Shown here: piece after piece, positions 51,313-59,322 of the stretch
Numbering within the stretch: position 1 is the first letter of the stretch
Layout: the number at the start of each line of letters is the position of its first letter
From: Alphaproteobacteria bacterium
GTDB taxonomy: Bacteria; Myxococcota_A; UBA796; GCA-2862545
DNA length: 64,000 bases
Assembly (NCBI GenBank): GCA_020632925.1
Contig: JACKER010000009.1
Location: 124,001-188,000 of the forward strand
Reading direction: 5' to 3'
Translations under genes and position numbers: made by a program
The notes under the pieces: generated by a model
Databases searched by the model: none
What the model was told of the DNA's origin: nothing
Seen by the model: only the letters and a program-made list of their open reading frames with translations

Positions 51313-54267
51313 GTGGCCATCCACGTCCTCTTCGGTCGGACCCGTCCGGCGCGCCGTCGCGGCGTCGCGGCGTTGCTGCGCCCCGGTCGCGACGCCCTCG
51401 GCCGCTCCACGACGTTGTACGTGACGGGCACCTGGCGCAAGCGGGCACAGCTCCTGCGCGAGCTCGAGGCCCGCGACGGGCTGCTCCCCGACGTGACCGT
51501 GTTCGAGGCCTGGCTCGTGGACGCCGGGCGCCGGTGCGGCGACGGGCGAGCGCCCCTGTCGCGACGGGCGGCGGCGCTCGCCACCCGACGGTGGGCCGCG
51601 GAGCGCGGGGTGGTCCTCGACGCCGCGGAGGCGCGGGCGCTCGCCGACGCCGAACGCGTGACCGCGGCCTGGGGTCGCCCGCCGCGCGACCCCGCCGTGG
51701 CCGCACGGGTCGCCGATCTGCGCGCCTGGCTCGACCGCCTGCCGCGGCACGCACGCGAGGGGCGCCGCCTGCACCTGCTGCTCGGCGCGCTCGAGCGAGG
51801 CGAAGGCGTCCGCGCGCACGGCGCCGTCGTCCTCGACGATCTCCACGGGCTCTCCCCGCTCGCGGCCCGGGTGTGTGTGGCGGCCTGCCGGGCGTGGAGC
51901 GCCGCGGGCGCGGAGGTCGTGCTCTCCTTCGGCCTGGGGCGTGACCGCGGCGGGGTGGAGGTCGGCCAGGCGCTCGGCTTCGAGGAGGCCGACGATCGCG
52001 AGGACCGCGTGTTCGAGACCACCCGCGCCCTGCGGACCGCCGTGTTCGACGAGCTCGTGGCCAGCGGTGAGGCGACGCTGCTCCGGTACGGCGAGGGCGG
52101 CCTGCTGGAGGTCGAGCCGGGCGCGACGCTGCCCGCCGCGGCACCGGACCTGGCGGACGACCTCGCGGGAGGCCGCCCGTGCGGCGCGCCGGGCTTCGGG
52201 CCGATCCGCCTGGGCCCGATGCCCGACCCGCGGGCCGAGGTCGAACGCGTGGCGCGGCGCCTGCGCCGGATCCTGGAGGATGGCGCCGACCCCCGCGACT
52301 GCCTGGTGGCTCTCCCGTCGGCGCTCTACGACCCACTGGTGGCCGAGATCTTCGCCGAGCACGATCTGCCCTGGGAGCGGGGTGGCGGGACCTCGGCGGC
52401 GACCCACCCGACGACGCTGGCGGTGCGGCGCGCGCTGGCGCTGGGTGCCGAGCTGCCCACCGACGAGCTGCTGGCCCTGGCGGACGCCGCGGGCATCGGC
52501 GGGATCAGGGTGCTCTGGGCAGCGTGCCGCGCGGCGGGCGTACGATCCGGCCACCCGTCCACCTGGGAGCCGCGCCTCCGCGCCTGGGCGGTGCGGACGC
52601 GGGCCGAGATCGACCCCTTGCTGGCCGGGTGGCCCGCAGTGGCCTCTCTGGTCGCTCGGCTGCCGGATCCGAGCGTGGCCGACCCCGAGGCGCTCGCCCG
52701 CTCGGCGCTGGTGCTGATCTCCGACGCCGACCCCGCCGTCGAGCGGGCCGTGCTCGAGGCGGCGGAGGCACTGGGTCGCGACCTGGGCTGCCTGGGCGAT
52801 CCGGAGCCCGAGATCGCGCGGGAGGCGCTGGTCGCGGCGCTGGACGGTCTCGTCGTCGAGCGAGCGGGCCCGGAGGTCGCTCGGGTCCCCGTGGTCGGGC
52901 TGCGCGAGCGCGTTGGGCTCACGCCGCGGCACACGTTCGTGGTGGGGCTCGCCCGCGGGATGTTCCCCGGCGACCGGCGCCCCTCGTCGGTCCTCGGCCC
53001 CGAGGACCCCGTCGACCACGATCCCGTCGCCGAAGGGCGCATGCTCCTCGCGGACCTGCTCCGCGACGCGCTCGGTGAGCCGTGGATGGAGAGCGTGGAG
53101 CTGAGCTGGCCCGCCGCCACCGACGGGCGACCGACCCTGCCTTCGCCGCTCGTCGCCGAGTGGCTCGAGCTCGTCGCCGACTGGCCCGCGCTGCCCGAAC
53201 CGGAGACCGCGGGCGCCGACGAGCGGATCCGACGCGCGTGCGGCCTGCCCGACGGCGGCGGTCTGCCGGAGGTCCTCGCCGCGCGCGCGCGGGTGGGCGC
53301 TCGCACGGGAGACCTGGGCCCCCACGACGGCGTGCTGCGACGCCCGCCGAGAGCCCCGCGCGAGCTGCCCGTCACCACGCTCGAGACCTACCTCCGTTGC
53401 CCCCAGCGGTACTGGTACCGCCACGTGCTCCGGCTCGACGACGCCGAGCCCTGGGCGCCCGAGCTCGAGCCCCGTCGGCGCGGGACGGCCCTGCATCGCA
53501 TCCTGGAGGGCTTCCTCCTCGACCGCCAGCTGCGCCCGCTGTCTGGCGAGCCCGATCCCGACGGTGCCCGCCGCGCGCTGCGAGCGGTGGCGGACCGGGT
53601 GCTCGACGAGGTGGACGCCGAGGGCGGCTTCGACCCCGTCTACCAGACCTACGCGCGCGACCGGTGGACCGCCGGGCTCGTGGACGACCGGCCGCACGGC
53701 ATCCTCCGGGCCTGGCTCGACGTCGAGATGGCGGGTCCGCAGCGAATCCCCGAGGCCGTCGAGCGCTCGTTCGGCGCGCTGGCCGTCGGGCCGATCGCCT
53801 TGCGCGGGACCATCGATCGCGTCGACCGCGTCCCCGGCGGCGCGCGGCTCGTCACCGACTACAAGACCGGCCGCACACCCACCCGCGACGAGGTGCTGCT
53901 CGGGCTCTCGCTCCAGCCCGCCGCCTACCTGGCCGCCACGCGGGCCGCCGACGCCTCGCTCCCGGTCGCCGCGAGCTTCCTGTCGCTCGCGCGCCCGGAC
54001 GACCTGCGTCGGACGGCCTGGACCGGACACCCCGACGCGCTCGCGATCGCCGCGGAGGAGCGCGAGCGACGATCCGCCACGCCGCTCGACGATCGGGGGC
54101 TGGCCGAGGTCCTCGGGCGCGCCGCCGCCGCCGCCGAGCGCCTGGTGACGGGTGCCTTCCCGCCCTCCCCTCACCCGCCGGAGCGCGCGGGCTGCCCGAC
54201 CTGCCCCTACCGCACGATCTGCAGGCGCGACGAGGAGCGCCACGCGGCTCCCGACGACACCGACTGA
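51313..54267 (+). CDS. addB: AddB-type PD-(D/E)XK nuclease subunit of a RecBCD-like complex
   Basis: 984 residues from GTG 51313. The C-terminal nuclease domain has LRCPQRYWYRHVLRLDD with Cys696, then GTIDRVDRVPGGARLVTDYKTG (D and E/D-x-K of the PD-DXK site) and a Cys cluster CPTCPYRTIC (Cys961, 964, 970): together the four ligands of the AddB iron-sulfur cluster. The helicase-like part has RDCLVALPSALYDPLVAEIF and HTFVVGLARGMFPGDRRPS. It lacks a Walker A motif at the N-terminus (GRTRPARRRGVA in place of G-x-x-G-x-G-K-T). With AddA it resects double-strand breaks. The partner lies 1.2 kb downstream, split by an unrelated gene and an RNA locus. Confidence 0.85.
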   Translation: MAIHVLFGRTRPARRRGVAALLRPGRDALGRSTTLYVTGTWRKRAQLLRELEARDGLLPDVTVFEAWLVDAGRRCGDGRAPLSRRAAALATRRWAAERGVVLDAAEARALADAERVTAAWGRPPRDPAVAARVADLRAWLDRLPRHAREGRRLHLLLGALERGEGVRAHGAVVLDDLHGLSPLAARVCVAACRAWSAAGAEVVLSFGLGRDRGGVEVGQALGFEEADDREDRVFETTRALRTAVFDELVASGEATLLRYGEGGLLEVEPGATLPAAAPDLADDLAGGRPCGAPGFGPIRLGPMPDPRAEVERVARRLRRILEDGADPRDCLVALPSALYDPLVAEIFAEHDLPWERGGGTSAATHPTTLAVRRALALGAELPTDELLALADAAGIGGIRVLWAACRAAGVRSGHPSTWEPRLRAWAVRTRAEIDPLLAGWPAVASLVARLPDPSVADPEALARSALVLISDADPAVERAVLEAAEALGRDLGCLGDPEPEIAREALVAALDGLVVERAGPEVARVPVVGLRERVGLTPRHTFVVGLARGMFPGDRRPSSVLGPEDPVDHDPVAEGRMLLADLLRDALGEPWMESVELSWPAATDGRPTLPSPLVAEWLELVADWPALPEPETAGADERIRRACGLPDGGGLPEVLAARARVGARTGDLGPHDGVLRRPPRAPRELPVTTLETYLRCPQRYWYRHVLRLDDAEPWAPELEPRRRGTALHRILEGFLLDRQLRPLSGEPDPDGARRALRAVADRVLDEVDAEGGFDPVYQTYARDRWTAGLVDDRPHGILRAWLDVEMAGPQRIPEAVERSFGALAVGPIALRGTIDRVDRVPGGARLVTDYKTGRTPTRDEVLLGLSLQPAAYLAATRAADASLPVAASFLSLARPDDLRRTAWTGHPDALAIAAEERERRSATPLDDRGLAEVLGRAAAAAERLVTGAFPPSPHPPERAGCPTCPYRTICRRDEERHAAPDDTD

Positions 54268-54314
54268 GATCGTCGCCCTTGCCGGATGTCCCGCGATCGG
54301 TTCTCCCCAGAGGC

Positions 54315-55049
54315 ATGACGACCAAGCTGAACCAGATCGTGGCCATCGAGAAGGGGGTCAAGTCGCGGGTCTACTCCGCGGTGACCGAGCTCCACAAGGA
54401 GTCCCAGAAGGCCGAGCCGTACACCGGGCTGTCCAAGACGTACCGCAAGCGGGACGAGGACGGCGAGGACATGCCGGGCGAGACCAAGCGCGTGCGCCAG
54501 GTCGCGACCGACGTGCTCGCGCAGCTCTCCAAGCTCCAGACCGAGCTGTGGGACGTGGAGGCCACGCGCGAGTGGGCCAACACGAAGGCCCGTGCCGACG
54601 TGGTGGTCGACGGGCGGGTGCTCGTGAAGGATGCGCCCGTGACGTACCTGCTCTTTCTCGAGAAGCAGGTGAACGATCTCCGCACCTTCGTGGACAAGAT
54701 GCCCACCCTCGACGACACCGAGGAGTGGTCGGAGGACCCGAACACCGGCTTGTTCCGTACGGATCGGGTCACGACGCACCGCACGAAGAAGACCCCCAAG
54801 GTCATCGTGAAGTACGACGCGACCAAGGAGCACCCGGCCCAGACCGAGCTGGTCCACGAGGACCTGGTCGTGGGGTACTGGGAGACCGTGAAGTCCTCGG
54901 GTGCGCTGCCGGCTCCCCGCAAGGCCAAGCTGCTCGAGCGGATCGAGAAGCTCGGACGCGCCGTGAAGATCGCGCGGGAGCAGGCCAACGATCTGGCGTG
55001 CGAGAAGCTCGAGGTCGGGGCCACCGTCTTCGGCTGGCTGCTGGACTGA
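54315..55049 (+). CDS. Conserved protein of unknown function next to the RNA locus
   Basis: 244 residues from ATG 54315. It is soluble and rich in Lys/Glu, with KLNQIVAIEKGVKSRVYSAV at the start, TYRKRDEDGEDMPGETKRVR, WANTKARADVVVDGRVLVKDAP, VTYLLFLEKQVNDLRTFVDKMP, KVIVKYDATKEHPAQTELVHED and EKLGRAVKIAREQANDLACEKL. I recall this as a recurrent family in actinobacteria and other genomes now labelled with a DUF number (DUF7873), with no proven activity. It ends about 37 bases before the outer helix of the first tRNA-mimic RNA. That adjacency makes it a candidate RNA partner, which is inference. Confidence 0.6.
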   Translation: MTTKLNQIVAIEKGVKSRVYSAVTELHKESQKAEPYTGLSKTYRKRDEDGEDMPGETKRVRQVATDVLAQLSKLQTELWDVEATREWANTKARADVVVDGRVLVKDAPVTYLLFLEKQVNDLRTFVDKMPTLDDTEEWSEDPNTGLFRTDRVTTHRTKKTPKVIVKYDATKEHPAQTELVHEDLVVGYWETVKSSGALPAPRKAKLLERIEKLGRAVKIAREQANDLACEKLEVGATVFGWLLD

Positions 55050-55085
55050 CGAACGGACGGAAACCGCCCGGGCGACCGGGTCAAC

Positions 55086-55242
55086 GAGTGGAGGAAGCCT
55101 CAGCTTCAGGATCAGACTGAATTTCCCCGACGTGCTGGTTCGAATCCAGCCCCCCGCATCGTCCGAGTGGGGGTGGCGAAAGGGTAGACGCGCCGGACAC
55201 CCGGTGTCGGGACCTCATGTTCAGGCTCTTCCTCCGAAGCTC
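55086..55242 (+). ncRNA. Y RNA-like (YrlA-type) tRNA-mimic RNA, first copy
   Basis: A circularly permuted tRNA fold. T-arm GCTGG-TTCGAAT-CCAGC (55134-55150) is followed by acceptor 3' strand CCCCCGC (55151-55157), a 9-base loop, then acceptor 5' strand GTGGGGG (55167-55173), D-arm GCG-n10-CGC (55176-55191) with GG in the loop and a Leu-like GGTAGACGCG track, and a mini-hairpin GCCGG-ACAC-CCGGT in place of the anticodon arm. The flanks pair into a long outer helix: GTCGGG:CCCGAC (55206-55211 with 55126-55131), TTCA:TGAA, and GGAGGAA..GCC:GGC..TTCCTCC (55090-55099 with 55224-55235, 2-base bulge). There is no anticodon and no CCA at this 3' strand. Bacterial YrlA RNAs bound by the Ro60 homologue have this order. 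Confidence 0.75.
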
Positions 55243-55249
55243 ACGCACT

Positions 55250-55439
55250 TGTCGTGGTCGTCCTCTCGACCCCTGGACCCACCTGGCCACAGGTGCGGGC
55301 TCATACCCCGCACGGTCCGCCATCTTCCGCTTCCCACCGTGCTTCCGGTGGGAGCCAATGGACCGTTAGCTCAAGTAGAGCGGTGGCTTTCAAGCAATCA
55401 GGTCCGGGTTAAACGCCGTGGACGACGAAAGTCGCGACA
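55250..55439 (+). ncRNA. Y RNA-like (YrlA-type) tRNA-mimic RNA, second copy with altered loops
   Basis: Same permuted order as its neighbour. T-arm GCGGG-CTCATAC-CCCGC (55295-55311), acceptor 3' strand ACGGTCC (55312-55318), then GCCA and a 41-base closing loop holding the hairpin CCCACCG/CGGTGGG (55333-55352). Acceptor 5' strand GGACCGT (55360-55366) pairs in all 7 positions; D-arm GCTC-AAGTA-GAGC (55369-55381). The enclosing helix is GCCAC:GTGGC (55286-55290 with 55383-55387), CCTGGACC:GGTCCGGG (one G-U), GTCGTCC:GGACGAC and a further 7 bp beyond a GAAAGT bulge. The D-loop lacks GG and the T-loop lacks TTC: both halves of the normal D-T contact are lost together. Confidence 0.65.
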
Positions 55440-55444
55440 CCTCC

Positions 55445-55479
55445 GGGCCCGTGGGCAGGCTACGCCCGCGGGTCCACCA
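55445..55479 (+). terminator. 12-bp hairpin with 7-base loop ending ACCA
   Basis: GGGCCCGTGGGC (55445-55456) and GCCCGCGGGTCC (55464-55475) form a 12-bp stem (two G-U pairs) with loop AGGCTAC, followed by ACCA. It is just after the second tRNA mimic and 12 bases before addA. It has no U-tract. It could be an intrinsic-type RNA end, or a minihelix of the size of an acceptor plus T-stem; I favour a 3' boundary hairpin for the RNA locus. Confidence 0.45.
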
Positions 55480-55490
55480 CTCGTGAAGCG

Positions 55491-58400
55491 ATGCGATTCT
55501 GCGTGCGCGCGGGCCGGCCGGCCCTCGACGAGACCGATCCCGAGCTCCTGCTCACCGACGAGCAGCAGGCGGCGGTGCGCCCCGGCCGCGAGGTCGTGCT
55601 CGAGGCGGGCGCGGGCGCGGGCAAGACGCACACGCTGGCCCTCCGCTACGTGGCGCTGCTGGTCGACGTCGCGTGGACCGAGGACGCCGTCGAGCGCGTG
55701 CTGGTGCTCACCTTCACCGAGAAGGCCGCCGACGAGATGGCCGAGCGCTGCCGTCGCCGCCTGGCCGAGGCCGCGGCCTGCGCCCAGATCCCCCTACCGG
55801 GCGTGGACGCCGACGGACAGCGGCGGCAGGCGGAGAACCTGCGGCGGATGGTGGACCGGTTCGAGCGCGCGCGCATCGGCACCTTCCACGGGTTCTGCGC
55901 GCGGCTCCTGCGGGAGTTCCCGAGCGCCTGCCGGACGCCCGTCGGGGTCGAGGTGCTGGACGCCCCGGAGGCGCGCGCGTGGACCGAGGAGGCGCTGCAG
56001 GACGCCCTCGACGACCTGGTCCGCAACCGCCCCGCCGATCTGGGGCCACTGCTCGACGCGCTCGGGAGCCGGGGCAACCTGCTCGGCGCCGGGCGGGCAG
56101 CGGTCGAGGCCCGCGGCGCGCTCCGGGCGGTGCTCGAGGACCACGCGACCGGCAGGGACCGGCTGAGCGAGCTCGTCGCCTCCGCCCCCGTGAGCGCGGA
56201 GGAGGCGCGGACCCGGATCGCCGCCGCCTCGAAGGACCTGGGCCTCCTGCTGCGCCTGGTCGCGCCCTCCGGCGGCGGACCGTTCGCGGAGACCGTGCGG
56301 ACCGCCCTCGCCGACCCGCCGGACCTCGCCGACCCGCTCGTCGCCTGGGCCCGCTACCGGGAGCTGATGGCCCTGCCGCTCAACGCCCGGGGAGACCTGC
56401 GCTCGCTCGACCACCCGACCGTGCTCGGGCTCAAGGAGGCGTGGCCCGATCAGCGCCGGTACACCCAGGCCCGGGAGGGCGCGAAGGTGCTGGCGCAGCG
56501 CATGGCGGACTGGCCCGCTCGGCACCAGGTCGCGAAGCGGCTCCCGACCCCCGCCGACCGCACCCTGCTCGAGGCGCTGGTCCCCTTCTCGCGCTGGGTG
56601 CTCGACGCGCTCGGACGGCTCGACCGACGGCTCGACGAGGAGCGCCGCGTCACGTTCGACCTGATGCAGCAGCGGGCCGTCGACGCCGTGCTGCGCGACC
56701 CCGGGCTGCGCGCCGAGCTGCGCCGTCGCCACCGGTACCTCGTGGTCGACGAGTTCCAGGACACCGACGAGCGCCAGTGGTCGCTGGTCCGCGCGCTCGC
56801 CCGCCAGCATCCCGACGAGCCCGAGGACCGCGTGTTCGTCGTCGGGGACCCCAAGCAGGCGATCTACGGCTTCCGCGGCGGCGACGTGACCGTGTTCCGC
56901 ACCGCCGTGGACGAGCTCGGGGTCACGCCGGACCGCCTGTCCCGCAACTTCCGGTCGGGGGCGGCGCTGGTCCGCTGGTTCAACGAGCTCTTCCCGAGCG
57001 TGCTCGTCGGTGGGGCCCGCTGGGAGGCGAGCTACGAGCCGGTCGTGCCCGCGGCCGCGGAGGGTGGCGAGGTCGAGCTGCTCCGCGTCGCGGACGGGGA
57101 CGACGCGGCCGCGGTGCTGGCGTCGCACCTCGCGGAGGCACTGGCACCCGGCTCCCCCCTGCTCGACCGCACGCGGTATCCGGTCCCGCCCATCGCGGTC
57201 CTGCTCCGCTCGCGGACCCGCCAGCACCGCGTCGAAGCCGAGCTGCGGCGCCGACGCATCCCGTACGTGGTGGCGCAGGGCGTCGGGTTCTGGGCCCGGC
57301 CCGAGGTGCTGGACCTCGCCAACGCGCTGGCCGCCGCGGCCACCTTCGACACCGTGGCCACCGTGGGATGGCTGCGCTCCCCGCTCTGCGGCGCGGACGA
57401 CGACGAGGTGCAGGCGCTGGGCCCCACCGGCATCGTCGCGCTCGCGCGGGGCGAGGTCCCCGGGACCTTCGGCGACCGGCTGGCGGCGCTCCGTGACGAG
57501 CTGCGGACCGTGCCTCCCTCCGAGTGGCTGCGGCGGCGCGTGCGCGAGGCGCTGCCGGTGTGGGTGCAGCTGACGCCCGAGGGGCGGGCCGAGGCCAACG
57601 CGCGGCGGCTGGTGGACCTGTGTCGGCCCCGGGACGATCGAGGTCCCCACGGGGTCGCGGCCTGGATGCTGGGCGAGATCCGGGCCGAGCAGCGCGAGGG
57701 CGAGGTGCTGGCGACACCGTCGGCCGCCCGCGTGCTGCTCGCGACGGTCCACGCGTCCAAGGGCCTCGAGTTCCCCTGGGTGGTGGTGCCGGAGCTCGAC
57801 GCCCGCACCCGCGGCCAGCGGGGTCCCCTGCTCGCCGGACGCGACGAGGACTGGCAGATCGCGTTCCGGGTGCAGGACGAGACCGCCGTCGTCCAGACCC
57901 GGGTGAAGCCCGGTCGCTACGAGGCGCTGGCGGAGCTGACCCGCGCCCAGGAGGACGCCGAGGAGCGCCGCCTGCTCTACGTCGCGTGCACGCGCGCCCG
58001 CGACCGGTTGGTGCTCGTCGGACGCACCCGCACGACCGGCGACGCGACGGCCTTCCCCACGTGGATGCAGCTCATCGACCGCGCCCTGCCGCGCTCCACG
58101 CGGGTCCTGCGGGGTCAGATCACCGACCGCGTCCTCCCCTCGCCGCACGAGGAGCCCGATGGGCAGCTGCCCGAGCCGCCCCGGGTCCCGCGGCGACCGG
58201 CGCTGGAGCTCGCGGCCTCCGCGCTCGACCGGTTCGTGGCGTGCCCCGCGCGGTTCTGGCTGCTCGACCTGCAAGGACGCCCCGAGCCCGCGCCGCCGAC
58301 CCGAGACCGCGCCACCCGCCTGGCCGGGTTGCGGGGGCGGGTGCTGCACGAGCTGCTCGAGGAGGGTGTGCACGACCCGAGCGTGGCCACCCGCAGGTTC

Positions 58401-58928
58401 CACGCCGCTGCCGCGGAGGAGGCGCTCACGGAGGAGGAGACCACCCAGGGCCTCGCGCGCACCGTCGACCAGCTGCAGCGCACGTTGGCGCTCCCGGAGG
58501 TGCGGACGGCCCTGGCCGCGCCCGGTGGCTCGGAGGTGCCGTTCCGCGTGGCGCACGGGGGCGTCGTGCTGCGGGGCCGCATCGACCGGCTGTTCCGCGG
58601 CGAGGCCGGCGACCACGTCGTGCTCGACTGGAAGACGGAGGCCCGCCCCCGCGACGACCACGACCGCCAGCTCCTCGCCTACGCGTGGGCCGCGACCGCG
58701 CTCGGGCTGCCCACCACGGAGGGCTGGGTGGTGTACACCGCCGTCGGCCGGTTGGACCGCCTGGGCCCATGGTCCGACGCCGATCGGGCGCAGGTGCCGG
58801 CGCTCCTCGAGGCCGTCCGCTCGACCGCCGAACGTCCGTGGGTCTCGGTGCTGGAGGAGGCGACGAGCAGGGACCGCCCGTGCGCCAGTTGCGGCTTCAG
58901 GGGGCGGACCTGTCCAGGCGTGGGCTGA
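55491..58928 (+). CDS. addA: AddA-type UvrD/RecB helicase-nuclease
   Basis: 1145 residues from ATG 55491. Superfamily 1A helicase motifs in order: LTDEQQAAVRPG (Q motif), LEAGAGAGKTHTLALRY (Walker A, Lys45), VLVLTFTEKAADEMAER (Ia), RYLVVDEFQDTDERQ (II), VFVVGDPKQAIYGFRGGD (III), LSRNFRSGAALVRWFN (IV), LATVHASKGLEFPWVVVPELD and EERRLLYVACTRARDRLVLVG (V, VI). The C-terminal nuclease has RGRIDRLFRGEAGDHVVLDWKTE (D-x-K). It pairs with AddB for end resection in recombination repair. The last 32 bases overlap the convergent membrane protein gene. Confidence 0.92.
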   Translation: MRFCVRAGRPALDETDPELLLTDEQQAAVRPGREVVLEAGAGAGKTHTLALRYVALLVDVAWTEDAVERVLVLTFTEKAADEMAERCRRRLAEAAACAQIPLPGVDADGQRRQAENLRRMVDRFERARIGTFHGFCARLLREFPSACRTPVGVEVLDAPEARAWTEEALQDALDDLVRNRPADLGPLLDALGSRGNLLGAGRAAVEARGALRAVLEDHATGRDRLSELVASAPVSAEEARTRIAAASKDLGLLLRLVAPSGGGPFAETVRTALADPPDLADPLVAWARYRELMALPLNARGDLRSLDHPTVLGLKEAWPDQRRYTQAREGAKVLAQRMADWPARHQVAKRLPTPADRTLLEALVPFSRWVLDALGRLDRRLDEERRVTFDLMQQRAVDAVLRDPGLRAELRRRHRYLVVDEFQDTDERQWSLVRALARQHPDEPEDRVFVVGDPKQAIYGFRGGDVTVFRTAVDELGVTPDRLSRNFRSGAALVRWFNELFPSVLVGGARWEASYEPVVPAAAEGGEVELLRVADGDDAAAVLASHLAEALAPGSPLLDRTRYPVPPIAVLLRSRTRQHRVEAELRRRRIPYVVAQGVGFWARPEVLDLANALAAAATFDTVATVGWLRSPLCGADDDEVQALGPTGIVALARGEVPGTFGDRLAALRDELRTVPPSEWLRRRVREALPVWVQLTPEGRAEANARRLVDLCRPRDDRGPHGVAAWMLGEIRAEQREGEVLATPSAARVLLATVHASKGLEFPWVVVPELDARTRGQRGPLLAGRDEDWQIAFRVQDETAVVQTRVKPGRYEALAELTRAQEDAEERRLLYVACTRARDRLVLVGRTRTTGDATAFPTWMQLIDRALPRSTRVLRGQITDRVLPSPHEEPDGQLPEPPRVPRRPALELAASALDRFVACPARFWLLDLQGRPEPAPPTRDRATRLAGLRGRVLHELLEEGVHDPSVATRRFHAAAAEEALTEEETTQGLARTVDQLQRTLALPEVRTALAAPGGSEVPFRVAHGGVVLRGRIDRLFRGEAGDHVVLDWKTEARPRDDHDRQLLAYAWAATALGLPTTEGWVVYTAVGRLDRLGPWSDADRAQVPALLEAVRSTAERPWVSVLEEATSRDRPCASCGFRGRTCPGVG

Positions 58929-59322
58929 CGGCCGACCGACGGCGGCGCACGCTCGCCCGCACCCGCCGGCGCTCCGTCGAGCCGCCCAGCATCCCGGCGG
59001 CGCCGGCGACCAGCGGCGGCAGCCAGCCCCAGAGCGCGACGAGCACCCACGGGACGCCCCAGTAGGCGAGCGCCTCGCCGCGCACCCGGGCCCCCACCTC
59101 GAGCGAGACCACCATCGCGAGGGTCGCCAGGAGGTAGAAGAAGCCCCAGCGGCGAGCGCGCTCCGGGCGCCCGGCCAGCCCGTCGGCGACGGCACCCATC
59201 GACACCAGCGCCGAGAGCAGCAGGTGCGAGGGAGGCAGCAGGAGGGCCGTCGGCGCCGAGAGCGCCAGCGGCACGAGGAGGAAGGCCACCAGACCCGCGA
59301 ACAGGGCCAGCAGCCGCGCCAT
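58897..59322 (-). CDS. Small membrane protein, function unknown
   Basis: 141 residues with four hydrophobic segments (LLALFAGLVAFLLVPLALSA, LLLSALVSMGAVADGLAG, WGFFYLLATLAMVVSLEVGA, WVLVALWGWLPPLVAGAAGML) and a basic C-terminal tail (RRRVRASVRRRRSAVS) that overlaps addA on the other strand. No family is recognised. Its start shares a base with the stop of the SH3-like gene upstream (TGATG), so the two are one unit. Confidence 0.5.
   Translation of the reverse strand: MARLLALFAGLVAFLLVPLALSAPTALLLPPSHLLLSALVSMGAVADGLAGRPERARRWGFFYLLATLAMVVSLEVGARVRGEALAYWGVPWVLVALWGWLPPLVAGAAGMLGGSTERRRVRASVRRRRSAVSPRLDRSAP

Noticed and set aside
55295..55311. CTCATAC loop in a 5-bp stem read as a tRNA-Met anticodon arm
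   Set aside because: No D-arm, T-arm or acceptor pairs correctly around it in normal order, while the permuted model pairs all helices.
55081..55323. An 80-codon minus-strand frame whose translation contains a tRNA-like pattern (GGLDSNQH)
   Set aside because: It is the conceptual translation of the T-arm of the first tRNA mimic; the DNA is better explained as RNA.
55086..55439. Permuted functional tRNA genes needing splicing
   Set aside because: The first copy has only a 4-base loop in place of an anticodon loop, and its flanks pair in a long continuous helix, which fits a Y RNA and not a tRNA to be decoded.
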